Part shown: piece after piece, positions 48,401-58,057 of the stretch
Layout: each line of letters opens with the position of its first letter
How positions within the stretch are numbered: the first letter of the stretch is position 1
Origin: Portulaca oleracea
Taxonomy: Eukaryota; Streptophyta; Magnoliopsida; Caryophyllales; Portulacaceae
Assembly: GCA_029582165.1 (NCBI GenBank)
Contig: CM055870.1
Coordinates: 51,044,513 to 51,108,512, forward strand
DNA length: 64,000 nt
Reading direction: 5' to 3'
Made by a program: the position numbers and the translations under genes
The notes under the pieces: generated by a model
The model's database searches: none
Seen by the model: the letters and a program-made list of their open reading frames with translations, nothing else
Told to the model about the DNA's origin: nothing

Positions 48401-49814
48401 TCACTCGATATACGAAGTTTACTAGAATTTGTTCAAAACCTGTGAATTAATTTTTTTCCTGGTATAATTTGTAGGAAGTAATAGAGCTTGGGGCGCGTAA
48501 CGTGTTGGTGCCAGGAAACTTTCCCATCGGTTGTGTGCCGGTCTATCTGGTCAGATTTAAAAGCGACGATCCTTCAATGTATGATGAGCTTCAATGCCTA
48601 AAAGCCTACAATGAGTTCTCAAAGTTCCACAATGATCGCCTCCAAGAAGCCATTGAAGATCTAAGGAAAGAATACCCAGATGTTGCAATTGCCTATGGAG
48701 ACTATTACTCTGCTTTGAGATGGGTCATTAGCCATGCCTCTGCACTAGGTACCTACCTATTATTTGCCATCTTTTTTCTATATACTCCCCAGTCCCCAAC
48801 TTAATTTTCATACCCTTCTACCTATATTTAGTGGCGAATATAGGTCTTCTGATTAGGGATGACTAATACATTGATATATTCATCGATCCAATGCATATAA
48901 AATCTATAATTTTATCCTAAATTATACCAAATCACTAAAAAAAAAAAAAAATCTGGTGGCCGTGGCCACCCAGGACTTATAACCTGGGATACACCCCTGC
49001 CTGAATACACCCATATTTTCCTCGAAAAAAAAGAAAAAGAAAAAGGATCATTCATACCATTTTTCCGCAAAAACATGATTTTGGAGACGTCAGTTGATCA
49101 AAATGCACTTGTCAATATGTTTTAATTGACTCCCTTACTTTTTGATTTTCGTCTTTTCTTTAGATTAACTCAGCTTTTTGTTTTTGGTTGGGGATTATTA
49201 TCATTCAAAAACCTTATGATTTTCATCGGAAACTAATAAGAGAGTCAATAAAGGGTTACTTAAAACACATTGATAGGCCATTTGGTCGTTTAGGTCTAAA
49301 AACACATTGATAGGCCATTTGATCCGTTTAGGTCTAAAAAGTTTAAAATGTTGATTTATGATATGTTTTTTACAGGGAATATTCGCTTTATCTAATTCAA
49401 TCCAAATTTATCCATTTATGTCATATTTTTAACACTTAATAATGATTCAACTTTAACCTAAACTTAGGGAGGCTTTGCCTAACCTTTCCATGGCCCTAAA
49501 AAATACACATCTTTGGTAACATGTCATAGTCATACTTTATTTGGAATATACCTTGTGCCAAATGGGGCATTAATAAAAAGGTTTTGACGACGTACGTAGG
49601 TTTTGAAAGAGGTGGGTCACACAAGACATGCTGTGCAGTGGGGCACAACCCCTACAACTTTGATCTGAACCGGAGTTGCGGAAGCCCCGGCGTCCCGGTA
49701 TGCCCTGATCCGACGAAACGAGTGAGTTGGGACGGCATCCACATGACGCAACAGGCCAACAAATTCGTGGCCCGATGGTTGTTGAGAAATTTCGTACCTC
49801 AATTTAAGTTATAG
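41255..49814 (+). CDS. GDSL (SGNH) esterase/lipase, five exons, 383 residues
   Basis: Exons 41255-41555, 45508-45720, 46219-46367, 48475-48748 and 49600-49814 join in frame with GT-AG introns to a 383-residue protein, the family's usual length. A hydrophobic signal peptide covers about residues 8-25. Block [11 protein letters not shown] holds the catalytic Ser54. Block [11 protein letters not shown] holds Gly129. Block [12 protein letters not shown] holds Asn190. Block V SWDGIHMT holds Asp357 and His360. All SGNH residues are therefore present. [11 protein letters not shown] and [11 protein letters not shown] are also typical of the plant family. Members hydrolyse acyl or acetyl esters of lipids, cell-wall components or secondary metabolites; the substrate cannot be told from sequence. 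The product is probably secreted or vacuolar. Intron 1 is unusually long (3.95 kb) and repeat-laden. The start was chosen because it lies next to the signal peptide and 103 bp after a TATA box. Confidence 0.93.
41560..42275 (+). repeat. Three diverged direct repeats in GDSL intron 1
   Basis: GGTACTCT-like starts near 41560, 41788 and 42119 each lead into CTTATCTTCRTATG, CATYGATCTTYCTGTTT, TTTGTTTGTTTGTCT and GCTAGCTTTT blocks. The first repeat begins at the splice donor, so part of the intron has been triplicated. Confidence 0.8.
43885..44155. mobile_element. Stowaway-like MITE in GDSL intron 1
   Basis: It begins GCATCCGTTACATATTAATT, ends AATATAAAACTGAGGGAATA and shares its interior (AAATATTATCATAAAAATAT) with the copy at 32620-33175. 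Confidence 0.5.
44597..44992. repeat. Dispersed repeat of about 390 bp, copy 1
   Basis: It matches 51800-52182 over almost its full length, for example AATTATAAGAAGCTTGGAAT and ATTGACACCCTAACGAATGA. Ends ATGATAAGTGTCTT and AAGACATTTATCAT are inverted, suggesting a non-autonomous DNA transposon. It lies in GDSL intron 1. Confidence 0.78.
45404..45471. repeat. (TA)n microsatellite near the intron 1 acceptor
   Basis: About 33 TA units end 36 bp before the GDSL exon 2 acceptor. The array is flanked by duplicated GCATCTAATACTAT words (about 45392 and 45472). Confidence 0.92.
46473..46790. mobile_element. Stowaway-type fragment in GDSL intron 3
   Basis: ATTCCCTCCGTCCCAAATTAATTGACAC is the familiar left end of Stowaway-type plant MITEs. 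No clear right end is visible. Confidence 0.4.
46800..47030. mobile_element. Stowaway MITE in GDSL intron 3
   Basis: It starts CTCCCTCCATTTTTATCT, ends AGAATAAAAAATGGAG and is flanked by TA on both sides, the Tc1/mariner-type target. Length 231 bp. Confidence 0.75.
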
Positions 49815-50300
49815 GTCCATCAATTTTAACATATATGCATGGTTGGGACATGCATGGTAAATCAATCAATTAAGATTGTGTAGAATGCAGGGAGTTGTTT
49901 TGTTTGGTGATGCATGGTAAGGTAAATCAAGACAAGTCAGAGTACGTAGGGTAATTAGGGTTTGTCACTTAGTCGATCTCAGTTTCACGGGGGGTTATGA
50001 TTTTAGAATAGGGATTCAGATATGTGAACTTGTCACGCTGTGTTTGGAAGGGAACGATCAAATTATGTATGTATGTGGTCCAAAAGGACCAAAACCCAAA
50101 CACAGCCGAAATTAAAGGGCAGATGGAAAATGGAAAAAAAAGTCAAAACAAATGTTCCATCAACAAAGATAGACAAACCATGTCTTTGAAATATGGCCTA
50201 GTTACATTCATTCAAGTTACATTGTTTCATCAATTCATCATCAATCATCAACCTTTCAATTATTCAGGCAGATATTTGGGCCGGCTTAAAATCGGTAAAT
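49815..50300. other. GDSL 3' flank
   Basis: AT-rich sequence with a duplicated GCATGGTAAATCAA / GCATGGTAAGGTAAATCAA phrase (49851 and 49911). It probably includes the 3' UTR; no clear AATAAA was used to set an end. Confidence 0.4.
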
Positions 50301-50309
50301 GCTGAAATT

Positions 50310-51110
50310 TCGATGAGAAATTGATGTTTGGACTCGGTATTTTTGAGTCGGATAATTGGAGCGGGACTAAATCCGAGTCTAGATCGGGTTCGGACAATAG
50401 AAAAAATCGAAATATTGTATCGAAATTCAGGCAATTTGGTTTAGGGTCAAGCATTAGTTCGGGACTGGATCGAGTGAGATTGGACCGAATGGACCGAGGA
50501 CCGAATTGGAGGATTAGGATGGACCGAAGAATGGATCGAAAAAAATTTGGTTCTAGACTGGACTGAAAAAAGTTCGGCCCTGGATTAAACCGACCAAACT
50601 TTTTTAGTCAGGGATTGGACTGATCGAATGGACTGAACTTTGGCGGCAACTGGTGAAGCAATGGCAGTCGATTGCAGTTCTAGATGAATTCTTGGATTTT
50701 TTGTGTGGCTGCCATCAATCACTGGTTGGCGTCAAGACATCGGTGATGACGTCTATGGCATGTGCGATGGATGGGTGACTGAGAGAGTAAAAGGGGAGGC
50801 GGCAATGCGTGAAGGTTGGCAATGTGTAAGAGTCCGAGGGGAGTTGAGTAGGAGAAGACGAATAGCACAAGGATTGATTGAGTGTGGGGGAACTGGGCAC
50901 TCGGAAGAAGGACCGAGGGAGTTAGTTTGTATAAACCATAAAAATTTGATATGCCATTAAAAGTGTTCGGTCCTTCAATAGGTCTTCGGTCCATTCAGTT
51001 TAGTCCGAGGGTTGGACCAAGGACCGAAAATGAAAATTTCTTTGACTGAAAATTGGACCAAAAATTTCAGTTCAGTCCGATCCAATTCCAAATTCAATTT
51101 GGACTTGCAT
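50310..51110. repeat. Repeat region rich in GGACCGA / TTCGGTCC words
   Basis: On the left GGACTGGATCG, GGACCGAATGGACCGAGG and similar words recur; on the right TTCGGTCCTTCAATAGG and CAGTTCAGTCCGATCC words occur in mainly opposite orientation. This mirror layout resembles the subterminal repeats of a hAT-like element, but ends and duplication were not found. A middle part (50690-50960) is GC-richer and open in one frame without a known domain. Confidence 0.5.
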
Positions 51111-51167
51111 AAGAGCTCTCCTTGACTTTTTACAATTCTCCCTGAGGTTCAACCCATCGTCTTCTTA

Positions 51168-51379
51168 GGCACCGTTCTTTTGTGCGTTAATACACTCAAA
51201 CGCAACGCAAAATCAATAAAATCTAACGCATGGCAAACGCAAGATAACGCAACTTATTACAATCTACTATTCACCTCTACTCACCTTTTTATTATTTCCT
51301 ACCGTAACCCAACGCAACCCAAACGCAACTTATCGAAACGCAAACACAACGCAAACGCAACGCACAAAAGAACGGTGCC
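51168..51379. mobile_element. MITE with perfect 19-bp TIRs and ACGCAA-rich core
   Basis: The left end GGCACCGTTCTTTTGTGCG is the exact reverse complement of the right end CGCACAAAAGAACGGTGCC. The TIR is a variant of the Tourist-like family here (GGCCCTGTTCTTTT). The interior repeats AACGCAACGC-like words. Flanking TTA and ACA do not match, so the duplication is unproven. Confidence 0.8.
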
Positions 51380-51799
51380 ACAGGAGGTTTTCGACAGGAG
51401 CTTCCAAAAGTTGATAATTCCATATGGCCTCGTGGTTAGCGACGTGCCTTTTCTTCATGCTTCTTTGGTTTGAACTCCTCAAATGAATAACTTGCATTTT
51501 CCTTGCTTAATCTAGCCTCTTTTAGCTTCCACTTTGGTTTTCTCCTCTCTTTTCTGCGTAATTTATGTATTAACCTTTTTCTAGTCTCAAAGATGTTAGA
51601 TAATAATATCCTTGAGACCAGCAAAAAGTTAAGGGTTAAAGTTAAAAAAGGAAGGGTCAAGCTTCAAATTATTGCTTAGTACAATAAGTAATTTCAAGAG
51701 CTGTTCCACCCCTAAAAAAAAAGATGACACACTACTCCTATGTCAACACTTTCAAGTTTTACAACATGAGCATCTCCCCCTTGAGATAAATAAGTTTAG

Positions 51800-52182
51800 G
51801 GGGATGATATGTGTCTTGGGGCAAGACATTGCATAAGAGTCTTGCTCCTAATGAAATTAATATTATTATCATTTTTAATCCTAATTTTTTTGACATATAT
51901 TATTAATTATCAATTATAAGAAGCTTGGAATGTGTTGGCTACGCTAACAATTAAAATTGACACCCTAACGAATGAACTCCATCCGTTGGACATATTTTAG
52001 ATTTTTTTTGTAAATTTTAAAAAATATTGATAAAAGTGTGATTTCATAACATTTATATATATTATTATAGTTGTAGAAGTCAATCATGTAATTTTTTTTT
52101 CAATTTAATTTACAAATATATAAATTTTATATAAGGACAAGACACTTAATATGTGTTTTGCCCAAAACATTTATCATTTTCG
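51800..52182. repeat. Dispersed repeat of about 390 bp, copy 2
   Basis: The second copy of the 44597-44992 repeat, with the same internal phrases and inverted GTCTTG / CAAGAC ends. Differences are scattered along its length. Confidence 0.78.
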
Positions 52183-53093
52183 ATAAATTTAACACTCCAT
52201 ACACGAAACCACCGTGTATTGGGCTTGCCCCTTTAAATGGAAGCTCTATATTCCATTGGGCCTCAAATGTATAATATCAAACGCGCATGGGCCTAGGCAG
52301 GATATTTTCTTAGCACAAGGCCTTACGATAAAGGCTACAATTATATTTTCAATTAGGCCCGGTAGAATCTGGCCTGACCCAGTTTTCAAAACCAAAAGAT
52401 AAAAATCCCGAAAAACAACGCATACCGAACCCAATCCGACCTGACCCCCCGAAGTGAACATGTCTATTCTCAATTGACACAACCACGAGGCTTCCCTTTA
52501 TCCCTTATGATTTGGCCCAGCCTCTGAAATGCTGCTTGTACTGAAAATAGCAACAACATCAGATCTCAAGCTGTTTTAAGGGATTATCGATTAAGTAAAT
52601 GGATCATAAAATATTAAATAAAACTTCGAGATTTCAATTTGTGAAAAAAATGAGGGGGCCAATAAACGGTGATGTGGTAAAAAGTAAAATACTCATTTTT
52701 TTTAGGTATCAGGTTGCCAGTTATTCTAATGTTTGAGTCTGCTAGATCACGTCATTTTCCACCAATTGAGACCTCAAGGTACTTTATGATGCATTTACTT
52801 AATGAGTCATCCCTTGACCCACGTATGGTAAATTGTTCAGGTCAATGTCATGTTGGCTATTTACTAATGAATTTTGTTCTTAAACGTGTAGATGTTAAAA
52901 TTAAATAGTGGACTGTAATTATAATTTATTTTAAATATTTTTAGTGTTTTTTAATTATGAATAATTTAGAATTTAAATACCAAGAAACTTTGAAATGTAA
53001 AAGTGATAACTGCACAAAACAAAACCCCTAAGAAATCACTCCATAGAAAGTCTTTCGCAATAAGTCATTTTCATTTTTAGCCTTTTCCACATT
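52183..53093. other. Intergenic; no gene seen
   Basis: Short frames exist but none shows a domain, splice pattern or signal peptide. Confidence 0.4.
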
Positions 53094-53488
53094 TAAACTG
53101 TAACGCCCCGACCCCTCTCCCGACCGTGGACATTACCGATAACTACTTCAAGGATCGCTGACTAACCTCACAAATCACCACAAGTCTTTCCAGCGTGCTT
53201 CGTTCTCGCTCACATGCTGCTTGGGAAAACTTCCCAGAAGATCACCCATCCTGAGACTACTCCCAACCAAACACGCTTAACTGAGGAGTTCCCAACAGAT
53301 GAGCTACCATAAAAGAAGGTGCACATTGGTGATATAAGGCCCTGTTCTTTTATACGGTACGCTGCGGTGCGGTGCGGTTGCGGTATGGTGGAGTGTGGTG
53401 AGTTGTGGTAAGTTGTGGTGGAAGTTTTGGTAGGTGAGGAGAGAGAATGTAAAAAGTATAGGAGAAAAGTGAGGATTTGTGGTAAAGT

Positions 53489-54183
53489 GTGGCTTAAAAG
53501 GATTGAAATGACTACTTATATCACGAAGGTGCACCTTCTTTTATGGTAGCTCATCCGTTGGGAACTCCTCAGTTAAGCGTGCTTGGCTGGGAGTAGTCTC
53601 AGGATGGGTGACCTCCTGGGAAGTTTTTCCTAGGCAGCATGTGAGCGAGGACGAATCACGCTGGAAAGATTCGTGGTGATTTGTGGGATCAGTCAGCGAT
53701 TCTTGTAGTAGTTATTGGTAATGTCCACGACCGGGAGGGGTCGGGGTGTTACAGAATGGTATCAGAGCCGACCAGCGACCGTGAGCTGCGCTAGTGGACG
53801 AGAGAGCCATGGGCAGTCACCTAGCGGGGCAAAGATTCTGGATTGGATTGTGGCACAACGAGGACGTTGTGTGCTTAAGTGGGGGTGACTGTAACACCCC
53901 AGATATGTGGTTAAAATGTGGCTTAAAAATATTGAAATGATTACTTATATCACCAAGGTGTACCTTCTTTTATGGTAGCTCATCCTTTGGGAACTCCTCA
54001 GTTAAGTGTGCTTGGCTGGGAGTAGTCTCAGGATGGGTGACCTCCTAGGAAGTTTTTCCTAGGCAGCGTGTGAGCGAGGACGAAGCACGCTGGAAAGACT
54101 CGTGGTGATTTGTGGGGTCACTCAGCGATCCTTGAAGTAGTTATTGGTAATGTCCACGACCCGGGAGGGGTCGGGGCGTTATA
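53489..54183 (+). mobile_element. Cassandra retrotransposon (inner), 5'-truncated
   Basis: The left LTR (53489-53753) lacks its first bases; the right LTR is 53890-54183 (TGTAACACCCCAG to GGGGCGTTATA). The interior is only about 136 bp, with the initiator-Met PBS TGGTATCAGAGCC (53757-53769) and a TAAGTGGGGGTGAC purine tract. No protein is encoded. A 5S-like segment in each LTR makes this Cassandra rather than another TRIM. Confidence 0.92.
53525..53640 (+). other. 5S rRNA-derived segment in the left Cassandra LTR
   Basis: AGTTAAGCGTGCTTGG (box A) and AGGATGGGTGACCTCCTGGG (toward box C) match plant 5S rRNA, so the internal pol III control region is largely kept. The 5' third is diverged, so this is a retrotransposon part and not a ribosomal gene. 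A second copy lies at about 53955-54070. Confidence 0.85.
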
Positions 54184-54223
54184 GTGGTGGAGTGTGGTGA
54201 AAGTGTGGTGAAACTGTGGTAGA

Positions 54224-54469
54224 ATATTGAGTAGTGCGGTACCGCGCGGTGTGGTACTGTATAAAAGAACAAGACCTAAGTAGTCATTTCAATCATTTTA
54301 ACCCACACTTATCCTTATATCCGGGGTGTTACATAAACATTTGAACATATTGAGTAGTGCGGTACCGCGCGGTGTGGTACTGTATAAAAGAACAAGGCCT
54401 AAGTAGTCATTTCAATCATTTTAACCAACACTTATCCTTATATCCGGGGTGTTACATAAACATTTGAAC
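54224..54469. repeat. 123-bp tandem duplication at the edge of the nest
   Basis: 54224-54346 and 54347-54469 are near-identical. Each holds the MITE right end, the residual Cassandra LTR end and the flank up to TTTGAAC. The duplication therefore arose after both the solo LTR and the MITE were in place. Confidence 0.93.
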
Positions 54470-54714
54470 TAATAACATATACATCCCCCAAAGTTTTATA
54501 AAATGAGAATTTTACCCTCTATATTTGAAAAATGTTTATTACCTAACCTAACTTTTACTGTTTATATAAATGTATACATTTTCCGATTAATCAACAATCA
54601 TGACATGTTTGCCCTTGTAACTTTGGCTGGTTTGACGAAAATACCCTCCATATTTTAATTGAAAAGATAATATCCATGTCTATCATTGCGCTCTCTCTCT
54701 CTCTAGCTTCAACA

Positions 54715-54985
54715 ATGGCGTTGCTCCACCAACTCCATCTTCCTTCTCTCTGCAACTCTACTGAACCCTACACTCTCCTCTTCTACAACTACAACCCTAA
54801 CTCTTTCCGTACTAAGTTTCTCTGATTGCATTCAAATGACTTCCTTCACAATTCGCACCACAGCTACTGCTGCCCAAAGCTTGGCTCCACCAATGGCGCC
54901 GTCGTTTCCGAGCCACCGGAGAACCGTAGCGACGTCGATTATGGCCGGAAATTCTTCTCGCTTGCCATCGTTGGATAGGTCTCAG
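54715..54985 (+). pseudogene. N-terminal fragment of an unrecognised, possibly plastid-targeted protein
   Basis: An ATG after a CT-rich leader opens a Ser/Thr/Asn/Leu-rich start (MALLHQLHLPSLCN) that stops at a TGA (54823-54825). The same frame continues open through SEPPENRSDVDYGRKFFSLA to a TAG. A single nonsense change may have broken a first exon with a transit-peptide-like start. Downstream to about 55460 there are short open stretches but no recognisable domain. The protein family is not recognised. Confidence 0.3.
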
Positions 54986-54989
54986 CTCG

Positions 54990-56490
54990 AGAATGTGTTC
55001 TTTGTGTTTGTTGCTGTTATGGGCCCAAGTAACCATCCATTCCAATGGAGTTGTTTTGCGTGGTTACTCTTTGACATGGATCATAGAGGGTTAAGGCTAG
55101 ATGAGGAGGCTTTGCATTTTATTTTATCTTTTAATTGATACAAACTTAGAAACGATGTGGAATAAGACATTCACCCTATGGTAGCTAGGTCAAGAAAGAT
55201 AGGTTCAATTCAACATTGATACAAGACATGATAGGAAAGAAACAGAAGCTTTTGAAAAAGCATATTGTTATTCCTTTACAAAGCATCAGGAGCAGTCCGA
55301 CATGTAATCGCATCAGCTAGAAAGTCAATTCCTAGTTTCAGGCTTGAAAATTCGTAGTGCTTTTGAATTTGAACTTCGATGTCACGAGGAGATATCAGCA
55401 TCAGAATCGTATTCATCCTCAGCAGCAGCAACAATATCATAGGCGATTGTAGCTGTCTAGCTGAGGATATAAAAAAAAAATTGGGAAGGAGGAAATTTTA
55501 AGTAAAGGGCAATTTCGAACTTTCACCATTTAGGTTGACTAAATAAATTTGAAAAAGTATATATAAATGATATCAACAATGTTTATGTACCATCTTTATT
55601 GTATTTAGTGTTTATTAGGATAAGTAATTAACATTTCATTTCCTAAATATAGAGGATAAAATCCTCATTTTGCAAAACTTTGAGGGAGAAATATATTATT
55701 AGTTCATAAACATTCCATTTCCTTCCAAAAATCCACCACTAGGTCTACTTTTTCGATCATTAGTCTTTCTAATAATCTCCATTGCACACCTCATTCTAGA
55801 AGCATAAAATACAGTAATACACTAAAAAGTAAAAAAGATTAATTCAATCGAAGGTCTAATGAGAAATTACTTGGATTTGAATGAATTTAAAAGAGATACC
55901 GTATTACGTAATTGTAGGAGTATATGTAGTTTATGTGATATGTAAAATAGGAAGAATTAAAATATAAATAGTTTATCAATGTAAAGAACATGCCCTTAGT
56001 TATTCATTACAGCAGTTGAAGGACTGAAGAGTGACAATTTACTTTAGGCATGCAAAACAAAAAGCAATTTTTTGTGAAACCAGAGACATCACTAATGTAA
56101 AAAATTTTAACAATTAAAAGAACTCTTACAAATAACAAAAACAAGAAAATCTTAGCAATTAGATAAATTAGTACTTAGACCCGTGCGCTGCACAGGACGT
56201 AAATAAACCATATGTATTATTGAAAATATTACCGATGTTATATTTAAAAGAATAAAAAATTATAATGAAAAATAAAAAGAATAGTTTTCTTATTTAAAAG
56301 AATTGAGAAAAAGAATGGTGCATATGAGAAAAAAGGAAAAAGAAAGAAAAATCATTAATGCAAACATACACATTAATGTACACATTAATATTATATGATT
56401 TTTTCTAAAAAATAAATAGAATCAATTATAGGTTTCCCAAATTGCTCTCGTCAGAATCCACATATTTTGATCTTTACCCTTTGTATCCAG

Positions 56491-56555
<65 letters not shown>

Positions 56556-57237
56556 AAACTAGAATATGAAAGTGGCTTGTACTCTAATTACAAAGGGTCT
56601 CCATGGAAGAAAAAGGGAGAAGGCTCTTAAACGAACAGACGTTGACCTTTATAAAAAGGTGATTGGAGGCTTTATTAATTTATTATGTATGGAAGGAATT
56701 TGGGAATTGAAGGTTTCCAATGGGTTACCCAATTCCTCTCAACAAAGAATCTTAGAATCCCAAGTGGACTAAAAAGCTATCTAAAAGTAGATTGCAGAAA
56801 AAAGGGTCGAATATTTTTGCAATCCAATTTGGATATATGAGCTTCTAGTCTACTACAGTTCCTGTCAATCATCTATTCTAGTATTCTCCCCCCACCCAAC
56901 CTGCAACAAAATGAAAATACTTCTTCTTTCCCTTTCAATTGAGATATCTAATGGTAAATTGGTAATGTTAACATAGGGGGTGGTGTCTTTAACAAATAAT
57001 AATGGATTGGATATCAAATAGTGATTTAGATAAATTGATAAATAATTAAGGGAAACTGAAAAAAAAAAAATCATATTTTGGAGTATCGGAAGAAAATAAT
57101 CCGCGCTAATAACTTTGTCATTGACAAACTGAATTTTAACTCCTATTATTTTTAGTATCCACCATTGGAAAAAAAATTAGATTTGGATATCAATTTATTG
57201 TCCGGATTTTAATATTGACTGAATTTAACCGATCTAA
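54990..57237. other. Gene-free stretch with (TA)n array
   Basis: An (AT)n microsatellite runs from about 56491 to 56551. Otherwise the region is AT-rich without supported genes or elements. Confidence 0.45.
56491..56551. repeat. (AT)n microsatellite
   Basis: About 30 AT units follow CCAGAAAT. The short frame that includes it is a repeat artefact. Confidence 0.92.
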
Positions 57238-57477
57238 GGCCCTGTTCTTTTCTGCGGTTGGCAAACTGCGGTATCTACCGCAGTTTGCCACAACCCACCA
57301 CATTTTACCGCAAATCATTTCTTTTCTCTCTTTCTCACTTTTCTCCTATACTTTTTACATCCTCTCTCCTGACCTACCTCACATACCAATAACCCACCAC
57401 AATTCCACCATACCCGCCACAATTCCACCACATCTCACCACACTATTCCGCAAAATACCGCATAAAAGAACAGGGCC
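57238..57477. mobile_element. Tourist-like MITE upstream of the pectate lyase gene
   Basis: The TIRs are GGCCCTGTTCTTTTCTGCGG and CCGCATAAAAGAACAGGGCC, and TAA flanks both ends (57235-57237 and 57478-57480). It is the best preserved copy and lies about 215 bp before the likely TATA box, so it may affect that promoter. Confidence 0.92.
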
Positions 57478-57692
57478 TAAATTTACCCGGATTTGGACTT
57501 TTGTCGGTGCTAATTGACGGTACATTGAAATAATAAAAGATTGAAAAAAGAGGGGGAAAAAGATTGAAAGGATGGCAACAACATGAAAGAATATCACAAA
57601 TATGAAGAAACGAAAATACCCACACTCCCTCCTTCCAAGTTGCAATTTCCCCCCTTATTTTTAGTGCGGTAGTCAATCCATAGATAGATAGA

Positions 57693-57700
57693 TATATAAA
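57693..57700 (+). promoter_or_regulatory. TATA box of the pectate lyase gene
   Basis: TATATAAA in GATAGATATATAAAGGCAG lies 365 bp before the ATG, leaving room for a leader of about 330 bases. Confidence 0.5.
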
Positions 57701-58057
57701 GGCAGAGAATAGTGTGTAGGTAGTGATAGTTACAAAGGCGGCGAATCTTAGTTTTCCCGCCTCCTCTTCCCTCTGTTTAATTCTCTCCCAACGTTCTTCC
57801 TTTCTTCCTCATCAAATAACCAAACAGACCCTAACTAATTCCTGTCATTCAAGTTAACCACATTTCTCAAATCCCATTCTCATTGATCCACACTTGGTTA
57901 ACCCTTTTTTAGTTGCTAATATATATAGTCTCATCATGTCTTCTTCCTAGGTTTAGTTTCTTCCATCATTATTAATCATCTCTCGTATATAGCGTGTTTT
58001 TTCGCCATTTTTACCAACCAGCAGAACTAATTAGTCTTAGTAATTAGTATTGTTTCC

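Larger units (their letters stand above)
53338..54276. mobile_element. Tourist-like MITE with a Cassandra element inside
   Basis: It begins GGCCCTGTTCTTTTATACGG, ends TGTATAAAAGAACAAGACC and is flanked by TAA on both sides (53335-53337 and 54277-54279). It inserted into the solo LTR copy B. The MITE body is 53338-53488 plus 54184-54276. Confidence 0.88.
53099..54333 (-). mobile_element. Cassandra solo LTR, copy B (outer shell of a nest)
   Basis: Its two parts (53099-53337 and 54280-54333) form one LTR when the MITE is removed. In the sense (minus) direction it starts TGTAACACCCCGG and ends GGGGCGTTACA. TAAAC flanks both sides (53094-53098 and 54334-54338), an exact 5-bp duplication. The 5S-like block (CAGTTAAGCGTGTTTGGTTGG in reverse complement, slightly mutated) is in 53155-53315. 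Confidence 0.9.

Noticed and set aside
53525..53640. A functional 5S rRNA gene
   Set aside because: The 5' third does not match 5S, the copy lies within LTRs with PBS and PPT, and it recurs in solo LTRs; it is a Cassandra part.
56442..56630. A 62-codon frame with alternating Ile-Tyr
   Set aside because: It is the translation of the (AT)n microsatellite.
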